In this document: positions 45,113 to 53,518 of the stretch, in pieces
Numbering within the stretch: the first letter of the stretch is position 1
Layout: each line of letters starts with the position of its first letter
DNA from: Arthrobacter sp. SDTb3-6
Lineage (GTDB): Bacteria > Actinomycetota > Actinomycetes > Actinomycetales > Micrococcaceae
DNA length: 64,000 nt
Direction: 5' to 3'
NCBI RefSeq assembly: GCF_013376095.1
Contig: NZ_JAAMFN010000008.1
Coordinates: forward strand, 1 to 64,000
Notes under the pieces: model-generated
What the model saw: the letters and a program-made list of their open reading frames with translations, nothing else
What the model was told of the DNA's origin: nothing
Database searches by the model: none
Position numbers and translations under genes: made by a program

Positions 45113-48100
45113 TTATTGGGCGACGGCCGCCGCGTCGGCGAACACGTCCGCCGGCATCGGCCGGTGCAGCTTCCATGTAATGGCGATTGGCTTCTCCCCC
45201 TTGTGCTGGACATAGTCGACCTGGCCAAGACACGTGTAAGGCAAGGTCAACCCGGTTTCGTCCTCAGCGGTGTCGCGGGTGAACAGCAGGACGTTGGACC
45301 CCTGCGCCTTGTGGCCTAAGTAGCGCCGGCCAACAGTGCTTGTCGGCGAAGTGTTGTTCTGCGACTCCCAATGGAACAGCTGCGGACTGATTGCATAGTC
45401 CTTGTACATGGTGGTGGCAGAGTGTTTGGCCTGGTCTTTGCTTATCGTCACAAAGAATGCGTCCGTATTGGTGGACGGACACCAGGCAACGCCTTCGCGG
45501 TGTTTGACGTTCTTCCCGGTCTCCAAAGACCCATACTGCAGGGCGGCCAAGATTTCCTCGCGCCTGTACGTCGCATGCGAATATAGCGGAATTCCCGCAT
45601 ACTCCATGCCAAGGCTCCTGCCGGCCCGCTTGGACGCCGCGGCTCCCAGCGCCACGATCTGCTGAATCTCGCTGCAGACATGCGGATGGCGGCGCAGGTG
45701 ATCGAAGCCTTCGTCGTAGGAGGTGAATCCGCCGGCGTCGTCCCACAGCGTGAAGAAGAGCATCCTGGCGAAGACCTGCTCCCGCGGGGCCAGGTCCGCG
45801 TAGGAAGGTGCGTTGGCAGAAACTAGCATGGAATAGGCATCCGCGCGTTCTTGGTCGTCAACATGAATCAGGGCCGCCATCCGGCCGAGAAGCTTCTTCT
45901 CCGCGGCCTGGTTCAACTCGTCGTACTTCCCGCCGGCCAGTGATTCCAAGGGGGAAAGCCCGTCGATGAGCCCCGCGAGGCGCAAATAGTCGGTCCAGGA
46001 GTTCCTGGTGCTCTTGTAGATGGTCTTGACGTCATTGCCTGACCTTTCCAGGTAATTCGCCAACAACAGCTCCGAATACGACTTGATGTCGGCCACCAGT
46101 TTCGGTTTATTTAAGTTCAGCTGAGCCTTCAAGTTCGTCAGCACCACGTCCTTCGCGACCCGGTCCAGGACAATTTGGGAGCCGGATGGCAGGAAGGGAA
46201 AGTCGTCTTCCACCGCCTTCTCAAGGCGTTTCCTGCCGTAGCCTGTCATGGCCCGGTACCGGTCATCAAAGCGGAACTCGCGGTGCTGCTGCCCGATGAA
46301 GTCCAACACCGTGAGCACGGCTTTGTCGCGGGCCCGCCGGAGCCCGCGGCCCAGCTGCTGGATGAAGATCGTGGCACTCTGCGTCGGGCGCAGGAGCAGG
46401 ATCGTGTCCACCTCCGGCAGGTCGAGGCCCTCATTGAAAAGGTCAACGGCGAAAATGCAGTTGATCTCGCGGTCCCGCAGCCGTCGAAGCGCAAGGGCGC
46501 GTTCGCCGTCGTCCGTCTGGCCCGACACCGCAAGCGACGCGATTCCCGCCTGATTGAACACCTGCGCCATGTACCGGGCGTGCTGCACCGAGACGCAAAA
46601 GCCGATGGCGCGCATGTCCTGGGTGCTGGTGACCTTGTCCTGCAGTTCCCTGACCACCTTGGCCGCGCGCGCACTGTGGCCCGTGTAGAGCCCGCTGAGC
46701 TGTTGCAGGTCGTACGATCCGCGCTTCCAGTCCAAATGGCTCAGGTCGACGTCGTCGGACACCCCGAAGTAGTGGAACGGGACCAGGAGATCGGCGTCAA
46801 GGGCGTCCCAGAGGCGCAGTTCGCTCGCCGTCCGCCCATCGAAGTACAGGTCGGCGACGTGGATGCCGTCGCCCCGCTCGGGCGTGGCCGTCAGCCCGAG
46901 CAGTTCCAGCGGCTGAAGGTGTTCCATCAGCTTCCGGTACGTGGACGCGGCCGAGTGGTGGAACTCGTCAATGACGACGACGTCGAACCGGTCTGCGGGC
47001 AGCACGCCGATGCCCTTGGCGGAGAGCGATTGGACGCTGGCGAAAACGTGCTTCCACTGTTTGGGCTTGTCTGCTCCGACGAACAGTTCGCCGAAGGCTC
47101 CGTCCTGCATGACGTTGCGGTAGGTGGTCAGCGACTGTTGCAGGATTTCCTTGCGGTGGGCGACGAACAGCAGGCTCAGATCCCGACCGGCGGCTTCGCA
47201 GAGTTGCTTGTAGTCGACGGCTGCGATGACTGTCTTCCCAGTGCCCGTGGCCGCGACGATCAGGTTTCGGTGGAAACCCTTGGCTCGTTCGGCATCGAGG
47301 TCTTCAAGCATCTCGACCTGGTGCAGGAACGGTTCCACCTCAAGGCCCGTGTATCCCGTGGGGGCGGAGGTCAGCTTGCCGCCGTTGCGCTGCAAGGCTG
47401 CGTCAAGTTTGGCAGCATCCGTGGCGGGGTCATAGTCCTGGAACGCCCGCTGTTCCCAATAGCTGTCGAAGGTGATGGCAAACTTCTGCAGGAGTGCAGG
47501 TGTCCCGATGTTGGAGAGGCGTACGTTCCATTCGAGGCCGTCCAGCATGGCGGCCCGGCTCAGGTTCGAGCTTCCAACGTAGGCGGTGCTGAAACCGGTC
47601 TTCCGGTCGAAGAGCCAGGCCTTGGCATGCAGCCTGGTGGACTGTGTCTCATAGCTGATCTTGACCTCGGCGCCGTACTTGTTAGCGAGGTGGTCGATGG
47701 CGCGGCGTTCGGTGGCGCCCATGTAAGTGGTGGTGATGACCCGGAATTTCCCGCCGCGCTCCTTCAGCCCTTCGAGTGCCGGTTCCAGCAGGCGGATTCC
47801 CGTCCACCGGATGAAGGCGCAGAGCAGGTCCACTGCGTCGGCGGACTCGATCTCCGCCCGGATCTCGGCGGCAAGGTTTGGATCGTCCTTGCCGTTGGTG
47901 AGCAGCGCGCTGTCGCTGAGGTTTGTGGTGGGACGGCGGAGTTGCCGGCGCTTGAGTGCATCGGGTTTGTGAAGTGACATGAGCTGGGTGGGACCCGGGG
48001 TGACCTGATTACCCGGGTCGATGACGGCCAGGATCTGGTTCGCCTTCGCAACGCGGTCCTCTTCCCTGGTGTCCATGAGCAGTTGCTGGACGGCATTGCC

Positions 48101-48268
48101 GACGTATCGCGCCAGTGCTGCGGGTGAGTCATCCCGGCCCAGGTCGTCCATGCCGGCCTGAAGCTCCGGCACCGCGGCGAGACGCCGGCCCAGCTCCTTT
48201 GTGTGGAGCAACTCGTAGAGTCCCTCGCCTAGCAGCTCTGGTGATCCATCCCCATCAAATGTCTTCAC
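45113..48268 (-). CDS. PLD nuclease / SF2 helicase / DUF3427 protein
   Basis: About 1051 residues. An N-terminal phospholipase-D-like nuclease (RLHAKAWLFDR with the HxK motif, then YVGSSNLSRAAM), a DEAD/DEAH-type helicase core (Walker A AATGTGKT, IDEFHH, LGLTATPERGDG, QQLGRGLRRARDK), and a long C-terminal region typical of DUF3427 (SYADLAPREQVFARMLFFTL, WHWESQNN-like LFHWESQNNTSPTS near the end). Such proteins cluster in defence islands and restriction-like systems. A GTG at 48268 with TACCCT just upstream is favoured over a TTG at 48355, as the extra residues look non-conserved. Divergent from the PD-(D/E)XK gene. Confidence 0.85.
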   Translation of the reverse strand: MKTFDGDGSPELLGEGLYELLHTKELGRRLAAVPELQAGMDDLGRDDSPAALARYVGNAVQQLLMDTREEDRVAKANQILAVIDPGNQVTPGPTQLMSLHKPDALKRRQLRRPTTNLSDSALLTNGKDDPNLAAEIRAEIESADAVDLLCAFIRWTGIRLLEPALEGLKERGGKFRVITTTYMGATERRAIDHLANKYGAEVKISYETQSTRLHAKAWLFDRKTGFSTAYVGSSNLSRAAMLDGLEWNVRLSNIGTPALLQKFAITFDSYWEQRAFQDYDPATDAAKLDAALQRNGGKLTSAPTGYTGLEVEPFLHQVEMLEDLDAERAKGFHRNLIVAATGTGKTVIAAVDYKQLCEAAGRDLSLLFVAHRKEILQQSLTTYRNVMQDGAFGELFVGADKPKQWKHVFASVQSLSAKGIGVLPADRFDVVVIDEFHHSAASTYRKLMEHLQPLELLGLTATPERGDGIHVADLYFDGRTASELRLWDALDADLLVPFHYFGVSDDVDLSHLDWKRGSYDLQQLSGLYTGHSARAAKVVRELQDKVTSTQDMRAIGFCVSVQHARYMAQVFNQAGIASLAVSGQTDDGERALALRRLRDREINCIFAVDLFNEGLDLPEVDTILLLRPTQSATIFIQQLGRGLRRARDKAVLTVLDFIGQQHREFRFDDRYRAMTGYGRKRLEKAVEDDFPFLPSGSQIVLDRVAKDVVLTNLKAQLNLNKPKLVADIKSYSELLLANYLERSGNDVKTIYKSTRNSWTDYLRLAGLIDGLSPLESLAGGKYDELNQAAEKKLLGRMAALIHVDDQERADAYSMLVSANAPSYADLAPREQVFARMLFFTLWDDAGGFTSYDEGFDHLRRHPHVCSEIQQIVALGAAASKRAGRSLGMEYAGIPLYSHATYRREEILAALQYGSLETGKNVKHREGVAWCPSTNTDAFFVTISKDQAKHSATTMYKDYAISPQLFHWESQNNTSPTSTVGRRYLGHKAQGSNVLLFTRDTAEDETGLTLPYTCLGQVDYVQHKGEKPIAITWKLHRPMPADVFADAAAVAQ

Positions 48269-48422
48269 CTGGCCAGGGTATGTGGTGTGTACGACAAAGA
48301 CGAACAGGGGCCACTTCACTGGTAGCGGCTTGCCTTCCAATGTTGCCGCTCTCAAGTAAGGTCATGTCCAGGACTGATTACCGGTTGCCTGCTGGCGTAA
48401 TAACACTTGGGGATGAATGCAT

Positions 48423-49961
48423 ATGGCTGTTACTTTCGGCGAAGTCGAGATCCTCAGTCAGGCCTTCCCGGGGACCGACATGCCAGTCGCCATGTTCGTC
48501 ATTGGCAAGAGCTACGGCGCGACGGAATCCGAGAGCAGCCTCTACGACATGACCCGTGGCAATTGGCGCATCGGATCCGGCAGCAGGGACGCAGCAAAGA
48601 TCGCCCTTGGAATCGCCGACGGCATCATCCGGACGGCGTTCATCATCGATTCTTGGGGGACAAGTGAACAGCGCTATGCCCCAGCCGTTGCCGAAAGCAT
48701 GAAGAACCGCCACTATTTCACTGGACACCGATCCGCCGAAACGGACGCATGGATTGGGCAGTCGGTCCACCACCTTGCACCGCCCCATGGTGCGGCGAAT
48801 CCGGTCCGGTTGTTTCTCCATGGCATCCCGGCCCCGGTTCAAACATCCCAGGTGAGTTTCGCGCAGGTACTTGCCACGGAACCGCTTGCCCAGATCATGT
48901 TTGGCAACAAGGAACTGTTCCACTCGAACATGTTGGCCTGGATATTCGAGGCTTTCCCGAAGAAAGCTGACGACGTTTTCGGTCAATTTGTTAATTCCGG
49001 GAGTGGCAGCGAAAGTCGTTGGGTCGACCGTGAAAAAGAGAACCTTGACATAGTTTTCCATTGGCCGGACAAGGCACCATTGGTCATCGAGAACAAGGTC
49101 TTCTCCACCCCCTCTCCTGACCAGCTGGACAAATATGCCGAAAAGGTCGCCAGGTGGCCCGTGGGCCCAGGCGCCATGCTGCTGCTGAGCCCAACCCGGT
49201 CCGGCTTTATCGAAGACGGATATCCGACTCGCTACACCACAACAGGCGGCCAACGGCTCGTGTGGAAGCACCTCAGCTTCGACCGATTGGCTGAACTGCT
49301 CGAGGTTGCCTTCGACAGGGAGGAACCAAGCTACGAGGTGGAAACTGTCAGACGTTACGCCAAGGTCCTGCTCTCATTGGGCGGGCTGGTGGACGCAACA
49401 CGAATCAAGGACAGAGACGAACCGGTGTTTGATCCCGCTGGCGACGTTGACCAATACCTGACCAAACAGATGGTCTCGGGCCTGTCCAAGACTCGGGCGG
49501 AACGCGTAGCTGAGCGCCTGAACGCTATCCTGAAGCAGCAGGGCCTGCCGGCGGGCGCTGACAGTCACTTCAACAATTCACGCCCTGGCGTCAGCTGGTT
49601 CACCGCTATTCACGGGAAGGAGCGGGGGATCCTTGCCGGATGGCAATATCAGGGTGGGGCCTTCCGACTGGCAATGCGCCTCCCACACCTGTCCGGCCAG
49701 GGGCTTGTCAGCAAGAACGTCAGATCCGAATTCGCACGGAATCATCCGGAGTTCTACGCCTTCGACCATTTGGACCAGATCCTGGATTCCGCAGACGTCC
49801 CCCGTTCCAACAATGAGCAAGGGAAAGCCGAAGGCGAGTTCAACCATTTCGATCCCGATTTCATTTACCGCTATAAAAAACTACCCAAGCTGTCGGTGGA
49901 CCAACTACAGCGCGCTGCCCTGGCCCACGCCGAATACCTCGCGAATTTGGCCGAGTCGTGA
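48423..49961 (+). CDS. PD-(D/E)XK nuclease superfamily protein with novel N-terminal domain
   Basis: 512 residues. The middle (FHSNMLAWIFEAFPKK, then ENLDIVFHW ... LVIENKVFSTP) has the Asp and Glu-X-Lys catalytic pattern of PDDEXK_4-type nucleases. The first 135 residues (SLYDMTRGNWRIGSGSRDAA, ALGIADGIIRTAFIIDSWG, HYFTGHRSA) form a separate compact domain that reads like a PUA/EVE-like small-ligand or modified-base reader, a tentative suggestion. ATG 48423 gives proper spacing to GGGGA; ATG 48417 is the alternative. It probably shares a promoter with the helicase gene 75 bases downstream. Base composition is more A+T-rich than the flanks. Confidence 0.78.
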   Translation: MAVTFGEVEILSQAFPGTDMPVAMFVIGKSYGATESESSLYDMTRGNWRIGSGSRDAAKIALGIADGIIRTAFIIDSWGTSEQRYAPAVAESMKNRHYFTGHRSAETDAWIGQSVHHLAPPHGAANPVRLFLHGIPAPVQTSQVSFAQVLATEPLAQIMFGNKELFHSNMLAWIFEAFPKKADDVFGQFVNSGSGSESRWVDREKENLDIVFHWPDKAPLVIENKVFSTPSPDQLDKYAEKVARWPVGPGAMLLLSPTRSGFIEDGYPTRYTTTGGQRLVWKHLSFDRLAELLEVAFDREEPSYEVETVRRYAKVLLSLGGLVDATRIKDRDEPVFDPAGDVDQYLTKQMVSGLSKTRAERVAERLNAILKQQGLPAGADSHFNNSRPGVSWFTAIHGKERGILAGWQYQGGAFRLAMRLPHLSGQGLVSKNVRSEFARNHPEFYAFDHLDQILDSADVPRSNNEQGKAEGEFNHFDPDFIYRYKKLPKLSVDQLQRAALAHAEYLANLAES

Positions 49962-50036
49962 CCATGACTTCGCGTCGATCCGGATCCTACAGGTTGAATA
50001 TCTCGTTGGCACCGATTACCGGAAAGGAGTCCTCCC

Positions 50037-51701
50037 GTGCAGTGCATTCCGCCAGACCCTGACTTCGATGACGGCCAGCTGGCCGAGAAGTCAGTCTGGG
50101 ACTCGTTGAAGGCTGATCTGCCCGAAGACGTCGTGCTGGCCCACTCTGTGCAGGTCCGACATGGCCGGGCTGAGCACGAGATCGACATTCTGGTGCTTTG
50201 GCCGGGTGTGGGCCTTGCCGCCATAGAAGTAAAAGGCGGACAAATTACCAATGATCACGGGCAGTGGTTTCAGTCTGGTGGCAAAGATGGAAAGCATAAA
50301 CTCCGCGATCCTCTGGCCCAGTCGCAAAGCTCCGCTCATGCCTTCAAGAACTGGCTGGCCGACCAGATCGGCACCCCGCTGACAAGCCGTTTCATATACA
50401 TGGCCGCCTTCCCATACTCGGTTATGTCGCCCGACTGGGTAAAGTCCGGGAGTCCCCGCGCGCTTTTTCTTGCTCAAGAAGACCTTGGAAATGCTGCCGA
50501 AAAAATTCGGCAGGCCATTGAAACCGAGGGCGGTGGAACTGTGCCCTTGGCGGCGTCCTTCTTGGAAAGAATTGTTCCAAGGCTGGAGGGCGGTCTCGAC
50601 CAGGCGGAAACCAGTGCTACCGGATACGAGGAAGACGAAGACAAACAAGACCACCTGACCGAGCGCCAGTCGGTGCTACTCTCGGCCACCCGCTCCTTGA
50701 GGCGGATCAGGTTTACCGGCGGGGCAGGCAGCGGCAAGACGTGGCTCGCCGTGGAGAAGGCTCGCGAGCTCTGCCGGTCCGGCAAACGCGTCGGATTGTT
50801 CTGCTACAACAAGGGACTTGGCATGCACCTCATCAATCAGGTAGGGAGGTGGCGATCAGCCAAGCCCGCTTTCACCGGGGAGTTCCATGAATATGTTCAG
50901 TCGCTGGGAATCCCCAGTGGGGAAGGTCAGGACTATTTCGATGTTGAAATGCCCAGAATGTTGAAGGAACTGGCTTCAACACTGCGTCGCGAGGAAAAGT
51001 TTGACGCGGTCATCGTTGACGAGGCCCAGGACTTCGCGCCCGGCTGGTGGGACGCCCTGCGCTCCTGCCTGAAAGATCCTGATGCTTCAGAAATCTATGC
51101 GTTCATGGATGACCGCCAGGATGTGTACAAACGTTGGGATTCGGCCGCAGCGATCCCCGGCCTAATCCCCATCCACATCGATGACAACCTGCGGAACACC
51201 AAGAAGATCGCCGAGACGTTCAAGAGTTTTGCCGGGGAAAGGTTCACCCCGCGCGGAAGCACCGGGCTTGCCGTGCGACGAGTGGAATGTTCGGAAGGGG
51301 AAGCCCTGGACGTAGCCAGTGACTGCATCGACGCCCTCATCGATGACGGCTGGGCGAACAACCAAATCGCATTGCTGACCACCAACTCGCGCCATCCTAT
51401 TCATCGTGACTTCTTCGAGTCCGGAAAGATTGACGAGTACTGGCGCGAATTTCATGCCAACGAACGAGAGTTTTACGGCCACGTGCTGGGCTTCAAGGGG
51501 CTGGAACGGTCCGTCGTCATCCTGTGTGTCAACGGGTTCCGGGATATGGAAAGGGCAGCCGAACGCCTCTACGTTGGATTGTCCCGTGCCCGGACCCTGC
51601 TGGTGGTTGTCGGCGATTCCGGGCAGTTGCGTGAAGCTGGCGGCAACGAGCTGGACTTGGCCTTGTCCCGCTCCTTGAAGTGGAGCCCCTACAAGGATTA
51701 A
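50037..51701 (+). CDS. NERD nuclease / SF1 helicase fusion
   Basis: 554 residues. N-terminal NERD domain with EIDILVLWPGVGLAAIEVKG (Asp ... Glu-X-Lys nuclease pattern) and a C-terminal UvrD/Rep-like superfamily 1 helicase with FTGGAGSGKTWLA (Walker A), IVDEAQDFAPGWW (Walker B), the LRNTKKIAETF motif IV region, and RLYVGLSRARTLL (motif VI). A GTG start with AAAGGAG upstream. Nuclease-helicase proteins of this build are known in phage immunity (for example the Nhi type), but role here is inferred from neighbours. Its stop codon overlaps that of the convergent NUDIX gene. Confidence 0.88.
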   Translation: MQCIPPDPDFDDGQLAEKSVWDSLKADLPEDVVLAHSVQVRHGRAEHEIDILVLWPGVGLAAIEVKGGQITNDHGQWFQSGGKDGKHKLRDPLAQSQSSAHAFKNWLADQIGTPLTSRFIYMAAFPYSVMSPDWVKSGSPRALFLAQEDLGNAAEKIRQAIETEGGGTVPLAASFLERIVPRLEGGLDQAETSATGYEEDEDKQDHLTERQSVLLSATRSLRRIRFTGGAGSGKTWLAVEKARELCRSGKRVGLFCYNKGLGMHLINQVGRWRSAKPAFTGEFHEYVQSLGIPSGEGQDYFDVEMPRMLKELASTLRREEKFDAVIVDEAQDFAPGWWDALRSCLKDPDASEIYAFMDDRQDVYKRWDSAAAIPGLIPIHIDDNLRNTKKIAETFKSFAGERFTPRGSTGLAVRRVECSEGEALDVASDCIDALIDDGWANNQIALLTTNSRHPIHRDFFESGKIDEYWREFHANEREFYGHVLGFKGLERSVVILCVNGFRDMERAAERLYVGLSRARTLLVVVGDSGQLREAGGNELDLALSRSLKWSPYKD

Positions 51702-52393
51702 GTTGCCCCGCGGGAAACGAACAAGGCCGCTGGCCGCCCTTTGGTTCCGTCCGACATGGCGCCGGTGGCACTCAGTTGGCGTTCCATGGTGCGGCGGAAC
51801 GTGTCGCGCTGTAGCGGCTCGCCGAGAACTGATTCATGGACTTCCCGCAGTTCCTTGAGGGTGAACGGCCCAGTAAGAAGCCCGCCCGGGTCCGGTGATG
51901 TTTTGTAATTTCCGCGGATATGGGTCACGGCGTGGCCAATGATTTGGCCGTGGTCGTAGGGCAGGTCCATGGAATCGATCGCGTCGATTTCGACCAGCTC
52001 GATCACCGGCTGTGGCTTGGCCCGTGGCGCGGTCACGGCGGACCCGATCAGCGCAGCCTCCGGGACTACATCAACGTGGGCCACCGACAAGACCCAGCCG
52101 CGGTTGTCCCGATCCGGCTCGTCAAACACGTGAAGCTGATGGGGCGAGCGCCCCGTCACTCCGGCCTTCTCCCGCAAGGACCGCAGCACCGCATCAGCCA
52201 GCCTCTCCCCCGGATGAACAAAGGTCCCGGGCAGCGCCCACCCTTCCCCCGGCCCAGGGCGACGGACCAGCAGGACTTTCAGTGCGCCGTCGTGCACGGT
52301 CAACAGCGCCGTATCCACGGCGACCGACGGGCGGGGGTAATCCAGAAGCGTCTTCCCGGACCCGTCTAAGGGCCGGTCGGGTGAAGAAGTCAT
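51698..52393 (-). CDS. NrtR-type NUDIX transcriptional regulator
   Basis: 231 residues. N-terminal NUDIX domain (RPSVAVDTALLTVHDG, LPGTFVHPGERLADAVLRSL) whose Nudix box has lost acidic residues (REKAGV instead of RE-X-X-EE-X-G), as expected for a ligand sensor rather than an enzyme. The C-terminal winged helix (GPFTLKELREVHESVLGEPL, RDTFRRTMERQL) is the NrtR DNA-binding part. NrtR proteins respond to ADP-ribose and control NAD metabolism. It is divergent from ARPP-1 and ADP-ribosylglycohydrolase genes, with paired operators between. Confidence 0.88.
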   Translation of the reverse strand: MTSSPDRPLDGSGKTLLDYPRPSVAVDTALLTVHDGALKVLLVRRPGPGEGWALPGTFVHPGERLADAVLRSLREKAGVTGRSPHQLHVFDEPDRDNRGWVLSVAHVDVVPEAALIGSAVTAPRAKPQPVIELVEIDAIDSMDLPYDHGQIIGHAVTHIRGNYKTSPDPGGLLTGPFTLKELREVHESVLGEPLQRDTFRRTMERQLSATGAMSDGTKGRPAALFVSRGAT

Positions 52394-52401
52394 GACTCTA
52401 T

Positions 52402-52466
52402 TTTGCGCAGACTTGCGCTAAATACACAACTTGCCTTATCGTTGTTTTAGCGCATAAATGCGCAAA
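52402..52466. promoter_or_regulatory. Mirror pair of 21-bp operators between nrtR-like and ARPP-1 genes
   Basis: Left site 52402-52422 reads TTTGCGCA, four bases, TGCGCTAAA. The right site 52446-52466 is its exact inverted copy except for the four-base spacer. Each site is itself a near palindrome (GCGCA/TGCGC). They are 23 bases apart and cover the divergent promoter region, so one regulator could control both genes. Confidence 0.85.
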
Positions 52467-52522
52467 TTTGTATCAGGTTGAACGTGCCTCGAAAGGCTCG
52501 ACCAATGATCAGGAGAACCGCC

Positions 52523-53437
52523 ATGAAACTGCCCCAACTACACGTAGGCGTCGGCATGCAGTGCGGAGCGGCCACGTTCTTCCCGGTCTGGGTGGACGCC
52601 CGGGCAACCAAGGGCCTGGTCACAGGCACCGAAGCGAAGCTGGGCGTCAACGAGCTGTCGACTCCGGAAGTCAGCCGGCTCACGGTCACCAACCAGGGAA
52701 CCAAAGCGGCGCTGCTCACTGAGGGACAGCTCCTGGAGGGCGGACAACAGCACCGAATGGCAGCCCGGACAACGTTGATCGGCGCGGGCGAAACGGCGAA
52801 CATCAAGGTTGTGTGCGTTGAACAAGGGCGCTGGAACGGCAGCCCCGCCCACCTCAACACCGGCCGGCGCGCCCCGTTCCATGTCCAGGCCGGCCTGCAT
52901 ATGAACGGCTCGGACCACCAGGACGCTGTCTGGCAGCGGGTCCAGCGCTACGAGGGCATCCGCACCAACAGTGCGACGGGCTCCCTGGTTAAGCACCTCG
53001 ACTTGCCGCGGCCCCAGGGATTCCTCCTGCCGAACCTGCTGGACGGCCAGCGTGGATTGATCATTGGAATTGAAGGCCAGGTCCTGTCCTTGGAACTGTT
53101 CGGTTCCCGGAAATTGTTCCGCCGGCACTTCGCCGCCGTGATGGATGCCTTGGTGCTGGACCTGCTGCTGTTCAGGAACCCCGCCGGCCGGGGCGCCACA
53201 CGCCCGGTCCGGGCCCAGGCCGCCCGCGACTTCGTTGGGGCCATTGCGTCCAATGGCCTTGGACTCCGAAACCAGTCAGGACACCGCGGCAACGCCGGCT
53301 CCATTTCGGTACGTCGGATTGAAAACGGCCATTCCAGCCTGCCCGTCAGCGGTCTGAGTATTTGGGGCACGGAGGGAACTCAACCGCAGATCGCCCACCT
53401 CTCCGCCTGGAATGCCAAGCACGCCGTGTTCACGTAA
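52523..53437 (+). CDS. ARPP-1 family domain protein
   Basis: 304 residues. The ARPP-1 (ARG and rhodanese-phosphatase-associated) family is recognised by FFPVWVDARA, LLTEGQLLEGGQQHRMAART, and the strongly conserved VVCVEQGRWNG. Such proteins accompany ADP-ribosylglycohydrolases in predicted NAD/ADP-ribose systems, exactly as here, but their biochemical activity is unknown to me. ATG 52523 has AGGAG seven bases upstream. The ADP-ribosylglycohydrolase gene starts 81 bases later, so the two form an operon controlled by the NUDIX regulator. Confidence 0.85.
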   Translation: MKLPQLHVGVGMQCGAATFFPVWVDARATKGLVTGTEAKLGVNELSTPEVSRLTVTNQGTKAALLTEGQLLEGGQQHRMAARTTLIGAGETANIKVVCVEQGRWNGSPAHLNTGRRAPFHVQAGLHMNGSDHQDAVWQRVQRYEGIRTNSATGSLVKHLDLPRPQGFLLPNLLDGQRGLIIGIEGQVLSLELFGSRKLFRRHFAAVMDALVLDLLLFRNPAGRGATRPVRAQAARDFVGAIASNGLGLRNQSGHRGNAGSISVRRIENGHSSLPVSGLSIWGTEGTQPQIAHLSAWNAKHAVFT

Positions 53438-53518
53438 CTCAACTTCAGGCACAGCAGACAGCCCGGTCACGACCGGCTCTACCACCGTCGACTGGCTCAA
53501 CCACCGAAAGGCACCACC

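Noticed and set aside
46175-47977. 600-codon open frame on the plus strand
   Set aside because: Antisense to the PLD-helicase-DUF3427 gene, whose motifs are unmistakable; translation has no recognisable domain.
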